Below, piece after piece: positions 35,257-42,644 of a DNA stretch of 64,000 nt. Location: assembly GCA_022792815.1 (NCBI GenBank), contig JAAWBS010000002.1, forward strand, positions 39,633 through 103,632, given 5' to 3'. The notes beneath the pieces are model-generated. The model was not told where the DNA came from. It did not search any database and saw only the letters and a program-made list of their open reading frames with translations. Numbering within the stretch: the first letter of the stretch is position 1; the number at the start of each line of letters is the position of its first letter. The translations under genes and the position numbers were made by a program. Source of the DNA: Hungatella sp. (lineage in GTDB: Bacteria; Bacillota; Clostridia; Lachnospirales; Lachnospiraceae).

Positions 35257-36111
35257 TCAATCAACTTTGTCAATAGCATTTTGGATAGAATCTATTTCGC
35301 TAATAGAATCTATTTCGTCCATAATCTTAGCCCACTCTTCATCCGGCTTTACAATCAACCGTGAATTCATGTATGCCCACTCTACAGGAAGAACGGTTAC
35401 GCCTTCATAATAATTTCTCGCATTATTTTGTATTTTATTCAGGACCAATGCCAGACGGACTGGTGCCCCTGGAAAATATAAAGGTGCTAAAAGCTGTATC
35501 TTTCTCTCACCGGTTTCCGTATTGTGATAATAAAAAGGTAATGCTAATTTAAAATTCCTTTTTAATTTCTTTTCCAAGCTTATGATTGCAGAATCAAATA
35601 ATGCATTAATCAGCTGTTTGTCAAAATATCCAGCATCACAGAATCTCTCAAAATTATCATCTATTATATGCTCTTTTCTCGGTTTTAATTCAAGATTGTT
35701 ATCATAAATTAAATCATTGACATTATTGCAGTAATCCGCCAATAGCGGTAATGATAAAAAATTTGTCGTAAAAAATTTATCTGTTTCCTTGAAAAACCCA
35801 TTAAGAAACCAAGGTATTTTTCCTTCTCTGTTATTTTTCGCAAATATTGCAACTATTTCTTGATTATATGAAGTTAATAATCCTGTATTCATACAACGTA
35901 AGTTTCCATTCAGTGAATCAAGAAATTTATTCTCTTCATCTATTCTATTATATGTAAACTGTATGTAATTCCGCAAAATTCTATAAGGATCAATGTGTTG
36001 AATTTTTTTATATGTCCATTTTTCGGGTTGAGCCATTTTAGCAAGCATTTCCAGTTTCTGATTATACTTTTCTGTTTTTCCTAAAAAGACGTCATCACGT
36101 ATCGTTCCCAT
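35257..36111 (-). CDS. DUF3825 domain protein
   Basis: The 284-residue product carries signatures I associate with DUF3825. These are CMNTGLLTSYNQEIVAIFAKN, then HIIDDNFERFCD, QLLAPLYFPGAPVRLALVL and, near the C-terminus, YEGVTVLPVEWAYMNSRLI with PDEEWA. The function of the family is unknown to me. AAGGGGG precedes the ATG. The gene is strongly AT-rich compared with the flanking sugar loci and stands alone, with no promoter partner or operon. It is probably acquired DNA, perhaps stress- or defence-related (speculative). Confidence 0.7.
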   Translation of the reverse strand: MGTIRDDVFLGKTEKYNQKLEMLAKMAQPEKWTYKKIQHIDPYRILRNYIQFTYNRIDEENKFLDSLNGNLRCMNTGLLTSYNQEIVAIFAKNNREGKIPWFLNGFFKETDKFFTTNFLSLPLLADYCNNVNDLIYDNNLELKPRKEHIIDDNFERFCDAGYFDKQLINALFDSAIISLEKKLKRNFKLALPFYYHNTETGERKIQLLAPLYFPGAPVRLALVLNKIQNNARNYYEGVTVLPVEWAYMNSRLIVKPDEEWAKIMDEIDSISEIDSIQNAIDKVD

Positions 36112-36324
36112 TTCTTCCCCCTTTAGCTATATTATTCATCTGTCATATCAGCTGTGTCTTTTCGACATAAATCCTCTCCCATGACTTTATAGTTATTATG
36201 CATCATATTTAATAAAAGGTCAATGACCTCTTTCCATCATACACCCCTGGACCGCGGAGGTACTTTGCGCTACCCACAGCCATTGCCAATCATGCAAGCA
36301 GGAACCTAAGGACTGCGAAAACTC

Positions 36325-36957
36325 CTACGCCACCCTGACAGGAGAGCGGCGTGTGATCTGATTGATCACCCGATTGGTATCATAAGTGGCAAAATCCCTG
36401 CTGTCTATAGTCAAAACCTTATCTCCGTACTTTTCTCGGTACTCCGGCAGCTTATACCCGATCTGCGGCGCCAGCAGGATATAATCATACTGTTCCTGAA
36501 GTCTGTCGATCTCCGTAAAACTGACCGCATCGATGGTCACCTTGATCCCTGCTTTTTCCAGAGTATTTTTCATGGTATAGGCGAAGTAAGAAGATGTGAG
36601 CCCTGACGTACAGCTGACCAAAAGTCTCATGGGACGTCTCTGGGCCGCTGCCGCCGGGTCCAGAGCTGCCTTCTCAAATCGTTTTTTCTTAAAGAACTCA
36701 AAAAATGCCTTCAGGTTGCCCTTGACACTGTCCATTTCCCTGGCCTCAAAATGAAGATAAAAGGGGATATCCCCTGTATTTCTGTCCTCGATGGACAACT
36801 CCATCAGGCCGTTTTCGTGGAAGACCACCACAGCCTCATACACTTCATTGCAGAAGCTGATGGCTCCGCATGGTTTTCGAATCCGGGCGCACTCCATAGA
36901 AGCCAGCCTGTCATATATTTCGCACTGCAGCGATTTCTTGTGTCCGTCCTTTCCCAT
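36325..36957 (-). CDS. Orphan protein with C-terminal PTS EIIB (lactose/cellobiose) domain
   Basis: The 210-residue product has an N-terminal domain of about 95 residues that I do not recognise and a C-terminal EIIB domain (about 108-205). MRLLVSCTSGLTSSYFA holds the P-loop Cys, and YILLAPQIGYKLPEYRE the family's LLxPQ strand. No EIIA or EIIC is adjacent, so a regulatory or phosphate-sensing role is possible. AGGAGG precedes the ATG. Two copies of a 20-bp repeat lie upstream and may be an operator. Confidence 0.75.
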   Translation of the reverse strand: MGKDGHKKSLQCEIYDRLASMECARIRKPCGAISFCNEVYEAVVVFHENGLMELSIEDRNTGDIPFYLHFEAREMDSVKGNLKAFFEFFKKKRFEKAALDPAAAAQRRPMRLLVSCTSGLTSSYFAYTMKNTLEKAGIKVTIDAVSFTEIDRLQEQYDYILLAPQIGYKLPEYREKYGDKVLTIDSRDFATYDTNRVINQITRRSPVRVA

Positions 36958-37037
36958 GTTCTCGTCCTCCTCTTTCTATCTATTTTCTTCTCCTTATATG
37001 TACCAAATTCCGAGATTTTCTGCAACCCTCTCACTCC

Positions 37038-37100
37038 CGTTTCAAACGCCGTTTACATTGTTTCCTCGTTTCGGCCCCTCCGTTTCGAACGCCGTTTACA
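37038..37100. promoter_or_regulatory. Paired 20-bp direct repeats upstream of the orphan EIIB gene
   Basis: CGTTTCRAACGCCGTTTACA occurs at 37038-37057 and 37081-37100, 43 bp apart, with one mismatch (A/G). The core AAACG-C-CGTTT of the first copy is a palindrome. The spacing (about four helical turns) suggests cooperative binding by a dimeric regulator such as a DeoR or LacI type. Confidence 0.5.
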
Positions 37101-37153
37101 GAATTTGCCGGCACTATTCCTTTTTCCATGGCTTTTGACACTCTGATCCTTCC

Positions 37154-37180
37154 AAAAAAAGAGAAGGCCTTAAGACCTTC
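37154..37180 (-). terminator. Terminator retained after the binding-protein remnant
   Basis: On the minus strand GAAGGTC-TTAA-GGCCTTC forms a stem (one G-T wobble) followed by TCTTTTTTT, 22 nt after the stop of the broken binding-protein gene. Confidence 0.75.
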
Positions 37181-37202
37181 CCTCTGACTACCCCTCCTAC
37201 GG

Positions 37203-37565
37203 TCAGTTGCTCAAGTTATACAGCTCAATCTGCTCATTGGTATCCCTTGCGATCTGTTTCACTGCAGTCTCCACCGTGATGCTGGGATCCTCCGCCATGG
37301 CAACCACCTGGCTGGCCACATTTTTCCGGAACTCACCCAAACTGCCGAACAGAGCCCCTCTAGGCCATGTTGAATTCATCACCTTCTCCACGATCTTCCA
37401 GGAACCGGGATTCACATTGGCAATATAATCCTTGTACTGTGGATTCTCCATAACATCCGCCCGAATGGGACGGTAACCGCTCCTCAAAGAAAACTCTACC
37501 TGCTTCTCCTGCAGCATAAAAAACTTGATAAACTCGATCACGCCCAAAGCCTTCTCGTCGGCTGC
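37203..37565 (-). pseudogene. 3' remnant of a family-1 sugar-binding protein gene
   Basis: The frame ending at 37203 encodes the last ~120 residues of a family-1 solute-binding protein: ADEKALGVIEFIKFFMLQ, then SGYRPIRADVME, and a C-terminal helix ending NEQIELYNLSN. Upstream of about 37565 the frame continues but has no similarity to a binding protein; there it is antisense to a DeoR remnant. The N-terminal two thirds, with signal peptide, are missing. The terminator is intact. It differs from the C-termini of both complete binding proteins in the window, so it is not a local duplication. Confidence 0.7.
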
Positions 37566-37720
37566 CTGACCCCCTATGAGGTGGAGAGAGTCACCAGCCT
37601 TCGGGCCCGCTGCAAGAAGATGGTATTCCTGATGGACTCCTCCAAAGTCAATTACTCCATCTCCCCCCGCACCATCCCCTTCCAGTGGGTGGATATGATA
37701 GTGACCGACGACCATCTTCC
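37566..37720 (+). pseudogene. 3' remnant of a DeoR-family regulator
   Basis: Plus-strand codons from 37566 read LTPYEVERVTSLRARC, then VFLMDSSKVNYSIS and a terminal DMIVTDDHLP. This is the conserved C-terminal segment of DeoR/GlpR sugar regulators (the pattern LxDSSK...ITDxxLP). No start, helix-turn-helix or stop at the family's usual place remains. It abuts the binding-protein remnant tail to head, marking a deletion or rearrangement junction near 37562-37566. Confidence 0.65.
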
Positions 37721-37742
37721 CACACCCCTCCACCGATACCTT

Positions 37743-38486
37743 TTACTCCTTCCCCTCTCCGCAGTTCTTCACAAACTCACTCAACAGGCTTTTCCATTCT
37801 CTCCATCCCAAAGCATGTTCATATACCGCGGCCTTCAACTCTATCCCCTCCGCCCTTTTCAGAGCCTTCTCCAGGTTTCCCGCACCGGCAGCGCATCGGT
37901 CCTCTCTCCCATAGGCCAGAGATACTCTCAGGTCACCATACTCGTTCTTCTCAAGCCAGTATTCCAGTGCATACCGGGTACCTGCCAGTGAGGACGGCTC
38001 TCCTGTCCCAAAGGCATGTTCGATCTGCCTTCTCTCCCGGCCGGCAAAACGCTCTCTTGTGAGACAGCCGCCGGACAGCGCTATCACCTGCCGGTACTGC
38101 CTAGGACAGCGCAGCGCCGCCATCATGGCACCATAGGCTCCTTCCCCTGCGCCCGCGATCATCTGATGTCCGGGGTCTGCAGGAAAATACGTCTCCACCA
38201 GCTTGGGAAGTTCCTCTGTCAGCATCTGAAAATAGGAAAAACCATAGGCCATATCCAGACCGTAACTCAGTTTCAGATCCGGCATCACTGCCATGACTCC
38301 TTCCCTCTCAGCGATCTGCTCCACATCGGCCCGGCGCTGCCAGGCCGTATGGTCATACCCTGCCGGGGGGAGAAGCCATAAGACCGGATATGTCTTCTTT
38401 GGGTGCCTCTCCACCGGTATGACCACATACAGGCAGCTGCATTCTGTCAGGGCTTTGGAATAAAACCAGTGCTGGATCAGCGCCAT
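37743..38486 (-). CDS. Esterase paralogue lacking catalytic residues
   Basis: The 247-residue alpha/beta-hydrolase is clearly related to its upstream neighbour (YPVLWLLP, MPDLKLS, IAGAGEGAYGAM against IAGLSMGGGGAM). The nucleophile Ser of GLSMG aligns with Gly114 (GAGEG), and the final His of SHEW aligns with Arg229 (WREW). It should therefore not be an active esterase of this family. The frame is intact, so it may be a carbohydrate-binding or regulatory pseudoenzyme. I start it at 38486 (nine nt after AAAGGGGG); ATG 38495 is possible. It overlaps or abuts the active copy. Confidence 0.78.
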   Translation of the reverse strand: MALIQHWFYSKALTECSCLYVVIPVERHPKKTYPVLWLLPPAGYDHTAWQRRADVEQIAEREGVMAVMPDLKLSYGLDMAYGFSYFQMLTEELPKLVETYFPADPGHQMIAGAGEGAYGAMMAALRCPRQYRQVIALSGGCLTRERFAGRERRQIEHAFGTGEPSSLAGTRYALEYWLEKNEYGDLRVSLAYGREDRCAAGAGNLEKALKRAEGIELKAAVYEHALGWREWKSLLSEFVKNCGEGKE

Positions 38487-38487
38487 G

Positions 38488-39309
38488 TCAGTCATCCCCC
38501 TTTCTCATGACCGTATTTAAAAAATTTTTGATCCATTGATCCCAGAATCCCCACTCATGACTTCCCGGCCCTTCATGATACTCATAATCATAGGGATTGC
38601 CGGGAATGCTCTCAAAGGTCTCCTTGATCTTCATAGCCGCCGGATACCGGATATCCTCCGTCCCCATGGCGTGATACACCTTGGGAAGGTGTCTGTGGAT
38701 TCTGGCAGTATCCCGGATTATTTTCAGGATATCGTACTCTGTACCTTCCAGGGAGTCTGTATCCTCTACCCCGTAGATGCTCCTGCTGCATTTTTGATAT
38801 GCCAGATCTCCTCCGCCCGTTTTTCTCCACAGCCCCTCCAAGGGCGCCACCCCGCCGGTTGACAGCATACAGATGGTACCGTATCGGTCCGGATGATGAA
38901 GTCCGGCCCACATAGCACCTCCTCCGCCCATGGAAAGTCCGGCAATGTAGTTGTCCTCCCTCTTGGTACTCATGTTGGGAAATAGCTGCTTACAGAGCCG
39001 AGGCAGTTCTATGGTAAGGTAGTCCTCATATCTGGGGCCGTGAACCATGTTGAGATAGCGGCTGAAGCTGACTTCCGGCATCACCACCATCAGGCCGAAG
39101 GGCGACGCATACCGCTCGATGGAGGTCCGGCGCATCCAGATGGTGTGGTCATCGCTTCTCCCGTGAAGCAGCCAGAGGACCGGATAAAACTCCTTCAGCC
39201 GAACCGTATCATCGACTCCGATTCCGTGTACCTCCTGTGGAAGGATCACGCCGATCCCTGTATCCATATGTAAGGTCTCCGAGTAAAATTTCACTTCCGC
39301 GTAAGACAT
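38488..39309 (-). CDS. Alpha/beta-hydrolase esterase (esterase D/CE1-like)
   Basis: The 273-residue cytoplasmic esterase keeps the oxyanion region LWLLHGRSDDHTIW, the nucleophile elbow GLSMGGGGAM (Ser126), and the terminal His251 in GSHEWGFW. No signal peptide is present. It starts at ATG 39309 after AGGAG, 11 nt from the stop of the permease gene, in the sugar-transport operon. It probably removes acyl groups (acetyl or feruloyl) from the imported sugar (inference). Confidence 0.88.
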   Translation of the reverse strand: MSYAEVKFYSETLHMDTGIGVILPQEVHGIGVDDTVRLKEFYPVLWLLHGRSDDHTIWMRRTSIERYASPFGLMVVMPEVSFSRYLNMVHGPRYEDYLTIELPRLCKQLFPNMSTKREDNYIAGLSMGGGGAMWAGLHHPDRYGTICMLSTGGVAPLEGLWRKTGGGDLAYQKCSRSIYGVEDTDSLEGTEYDILKIIRDTARIHRHLPKVYHAMGTEDIRYPAAMKIKETFESIPGNPYDYEYHEGPGSHEWGFWDQWIKNFLNTVMRKGDD

Positions 39310-39320
39310 GATCGTTTCTC

Positions 39321-40154
39321 CTATCCCTTCACCGCGCCTTCCATCATCCCTGCCACGATTTTTTTCTGAAAGACACAATAGATCACAAAAATCGGGAGCA
39401 CAGACAGCACCATAACCGCAAAGGCGACGGTAAAATTAGTGGTATTTTCTGCTTTAAAAGAATATTGATATAAAGTCAGTGTCCGAAAGGTATTGGACTG
39501 ATTCAGCACCAGAGACGGCATGAAATAATCATTCCAAATCCAAAGAGAATTCTTGATCACAACCGTAGAAATAATGGGCTTCATGATAGGCCTTACGATC
39601 TTGTAAAACACCTGGTTTGTGGTAGCGCCGTCGATGTAGGCCGCTTCCTCCAGATCGGATGGCATGGAAGCCAGATAGCCAACCAACAGGAAGATCCCCT
39701 CACAGGTGGAATTGGCTATGTACAGCAAAATCGTGCCCTGCCTGTTCATCAGACCGATCTGGCTCATCAGCTTTACCATGGGAAGCATCTTTACCTGGAA
39801 CGGAATAAAGATCCCTCCCACCATAAAAAAATAGAGGAAATTATAAAACTTCGAGCCGAATCTTCTCCTGAAAACGGCATAGGCGCACATGGGAAGCAGA
39901 AACACCATAAAGACCACTGAGATCCCCGTGATCATACAGGAATTTCCCAATGCCATGAAATAATCCGGCTTACTCAGCACGTACTTAAAGTTATCAAATA
40001 CCACCGTCCTGGGCAGCCCGAAGAAATGATCAAACAGCTCCCCCATATTTTTCAGAGCAGACACAACGGTCAGATAAAATGGAATAAAGATGGCACAGGC
40101 CCCTGCGCACAGTATCAGAAAAATAATTCCGTTGTATATCTTTTTCTTAGTCAT
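39321..40154 (-). CDS. Carbohydrate ABC transporter permease (MalG type)
   Basis: The 277-residue permease has six hydrophobic segments. LEEAAYIDGATTNQVFYKIV is the EAA loop, and the C-terminus is GMMEGAVKG. It follows the MalF-type permease by 30 nt. No ATPase gene is present in this locus either. Confidence 0.93.
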   Translation of the reverse strand: MTKKKIYNGIIFLILCAGACAIFIPFYLTVVSALKNMGELFDHFFGLPRTVVFDNFKYVLSKPDYFMALGNSCMITGISVVFMVFLLPMCAYAVFRRRFGSKFYNFLYFFMVGGIFIPFQVKMLPMVKLMSQIGLMNRQGTILLYIANSTCEGIFLLVGYLASMPSDLEEAAYIDGATTNQVFYKIVRPIMKPIISTVVIKNSLWIWNDYFMPSLVLNQSNTFRTLTLYQYSFKAENTTNFTVAFAVMVLSVLPIFVIYCVFQKKIVAGMMEGAVKG

Positions 40155-40184
40155 CTCTCTCTTCTTCCTTCCTCAAAAAGCCCC

Positions 40185-41066
40185 TCAGTCATAAATTTTC
40201 TTCTTATCCGTGTATCTCATCTGTATCACCGAGATCACGGTAATGATCCCTGCGATCATCAATGCCTGAGAGATGGCATACCCAAATTTTAAATCCTCAA
40301 ACCCCAGACGGTAGATGGACAAAGTCAGGCTCTCCGTGGCCCCCGCGGGGCCTCCTGTGGTCAGTGCCACGATATAGTCATAGATCATCAGGCCCTCTTT
40401 CAGGATCAGTACAAAAATAATACTCAAAATCGGCAGAATATATCGGATGATGATATACCGAAATCTCTGCCATCCGTTGGCGCCGTCCACCACCGCCGAT
40501 TCCAGGATCTCTCTGGGTATGGTCTGGAGTGCCGAGATGATCAGCACCGTAGGGATGGCCACGCTCTTCCACAGGTTGGCGATCAGGATCCCATAAATAG
40601 CCGTCTTTCTTCCGGACAGGATATTCTTCTTCAAAAAATCGATATTCAGCGCGTTTCCGATGACAGGAAGCCCCTGAAAATAGATATAATTAAAGATCAG
40701 GCCGATGGTCAGCATGCTGATACAAGCCGGAAAAAAATAGATCGCCCGAAATACACTTCTCCCCCTGACAGGATAGTTCATGAGCAGTGCCAGGCACAGG
40801 GAGAGGAACAGGACTCCCACGATCAGCATGAAGGCATATCGCAGATTAAACATAACGGCCCTGTGAAACCGGCGGTCATTTAAGATTTTTATGTAGTTGG
40901 AGAGGCCCACAAAGTTATAGTTTTTCGTGATCCCGTTCCAATCTGTCAGACTGTAATAGATCCCCAGACAAATAGGCGTAATCGAAAGGGCTGAGTACAG
41001 AATAAGATTTGGCAGTATGTAAAAGAAATGGGTCAGATTCCTGTCCCTGTTTTTCCTGTTTTTCAT
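40185..41066 (-). CDS. Carbohydrate ABC transporter permease (MalF type)
   Basis: The 293-residue permease has typical MalF-type topology. The EAA loop ILESAVVDGANGWQRFRYII and a C-terminal amphipathic tail are visible. I start it at ATG 41066 after AAAAGGAG; upstream in-frame codons (to 41141) overlap the 3' end of the binding-protein gene. It pairs with the MalG-type gene downstream. Confidence 0.93.
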   Translation of the reverse strand: MKNRKNRDRNLTHFFYILPNLILYSALSITPICLGIYYSLTDWNGITKNYNFVGLSNYIKILNDRRFHRAVMFNLRYAFMLIVGVLFLSLCLALLMNYPVRGRSVFRAIYFFPACISMLTIGLIFNYIYFQGLPVIGNALNIDFLKKNILSGRKTAIYGILIANLWKSVAIPTVLIISALQTIPREILESAVVDGANGWQRFRYIIIRYILPILSIIFVLILKEGLMIYDYIVALTTGGPAGATESLTLSIYRLGFEDLKFGYAISQALMIAGIITVISVIQMRYTDKKKIYD

Positions 41067-41133
41067 CGAAATTCTCCTTTTAAACAGAGGAGTTATTGCC
41101 TCTGTCCGCAATAACTCCTCCCGGATCCCCTGA

Positions 41134-42465
41134 TTACTCACTGTAATATTCCTGAATCAGTTCCTGGACACGCTCCACGAATACCTGGATATCCTGATCC
41201 AGAAGCAGCGCCTGAATCTCTTCATTGATGGCATTTCTCAGATCCTGGGTCCAGATGGTGGAGAGACAGGGCTGATACCGATTCTCCGCGATGAGATTGT
41301 TGATCTCCATCAGCTGGTCCACACTGTAGGTCACATTCTTAAAGGCTGTCGGATTTTTGTCCCAATCCACAAACTGCTGTGCGATATCATCTCTCAGCAT
41401 AAACTCCATCAGCCTCTTACATGCCTCAAACTCTTCCTCTGTCACATCCGCTGAGATCCCATAGCCTGTATCTACGGTACCGGTAGTGTAGAACTCTTCC
41501 TCTGTCATGACAGGAAGGGCTGCCATCTTGATGTTGCAGTCCGGCTTCATGGACAAAAAGGTGGACAACGCCCAGGTTCCCTCAACCATCATCGCGCATT
41601 TTCCGTTGATAAACTCATCATAGGAGGCCTCGTCGCCGTAGCCCAGGGAATCCGGATTAGCGTACTCCCTCAGTTTACACAGGGAAGCGGCATAATCGAT
41701 GAATTCCTGATCTTTAGTCAGATCATAGGTACCTGCCTTGATGTCACTGCACAGTGCTCCGAAATCATGGTTGACACAGCCCACCAGCATGCGGTCAAAG
41801 CTCTGTGCGATTCTGGTTCCGTTTTTGTCCGGAAATGTAAATGCCTGAATCCCCTGAGCCTTCAGTGTCTCACAGAACTCCCACAGCTCCTCATAAGTGG
41901 AGGGAACCTTCCACCCGTTTTCCTCAAACATGTCCACATTGTACCAAAGGCCGTAGGCGTTGGTGTTGAGAGGTATGAAGTACGTCGTCCCGTCCACCTT
42001 GCAGCGGTCAAAGATGCTTTCATTGATGGCCGCCTCATACCCCAGGCCGCTTAGGTCCTTAAAGATTCCCTGTTTGGCCATCTGCACATAGGTCTGGGAC
42101 ATGGGAAACAAACTGACCATCTCCGGGACATTGCCGGATGCAACTCTAGATACAAAGGTGGTGGTCGTGGTCTCCCCCATGGTGATATTTACCTGAATAT
42201 CCGGGTTCTCCTCCATAAACTGGGGGATAATCTTGTTGTACAGATCTACATTCTCATATTTCTGATGAAAGAACTCGATGGTAACCTTTTTCCCTGACGC
42301 CTCTGGTGCGGCCTCTGATGACGGCTGTACAGCCCCGCCTGCTGCCTGGGAAGGTGCCTCTGCCTGGGTTGTCTCCGATATCCCCGTTCCGTTTTCTGAG
42401 GAACATCCTGCCAGACTGCTGACAGCCAGCGCGGCGCTCAGTGCCAAGATCACTGCATGTTTCAT
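41134..42465 (-). CDS. Sugar ABC transporter substrate-binding lipoprotein
   Basis: The 443-residue family-1 binding protein has a signal peptide and lipobox (SSLAGC, Cys21) and a low-complexity linker. The mature domain includes IPLNTNAYGLWYNVDMF and the tail VERVQELIQEYYSE. AAGGGGAG precedes the ATG. It is the first gene of the second sugar operon and diverges from the yesM-type kinase. The ligand is unknown; the adjacent esterase genes suggest an acylated oligosaccharide (inference). Confidence 0.92.
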   Translation of the reverse strand: MKHAVILALSAALAVSSLAGCSSENGTGISETTQAEAPSQAAGGAVQPSSEAAPEASGKKVTIEFFHQKYENVDLYNKIIPQFMEENPDIQVNITMGETTTTTFVSRVASGNVPEMVSLFPMSQTYVQMAKQGIFKDLSGLGYEAAINESIFDRCKVDGTTYFIPLNTNAYGLWYNVDMFEENGWKVPSTYEELWEFCETLKAQGIQAFTFPDKNGTRIAQSFDRMLVGCVNHDFGALCSDIKAGTYDLTKDQEFIDYAASLCKLREYANPDSLGYGDEASYDEFINGKCAMMVEGTWALSTFLSMKPDCNIKMAALPVMTEEEFYTTGTVDTGYGISADVTEEEFEACKRLMEFMLRDDIAQQFVDWDKNPTAFKNVTYSVDQLMEINNLIAENRYQPCLSTIWTQDLRNAINEEIQALLLDQDIQVFVERVQELIQEYYSE

Positions 42466-42491
42466 AATTTCTCCCCTTTCTCATACACTTT

Positions 42492-42520
42492 ATTATATTT
42501 ATAAACACGGCCATGTCATA
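42492..42520 (-). promoter_or_regulatory. Possible promoter for the second binding-protein operon
   Basis: A consensus TATAAT (minus strand 42497-42492) is 27 nt before the start codon; the -35 position has only TATGAC at 17 nt, so an activator (the YesN-type regulator divergently encoded) may be needed. Confidence 0.4.
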
Positions 42521-42644
42521 AATCTTATGTCTTTCATTATATCCACCGGCCTGTTTTTAATAAATATCTTTTTCAAATATCCCTTGCCTTTTTCCAATAT
42601 TGTTTATATAATTTATATAACGATTTATAAAAGAGGTGAAAAAA

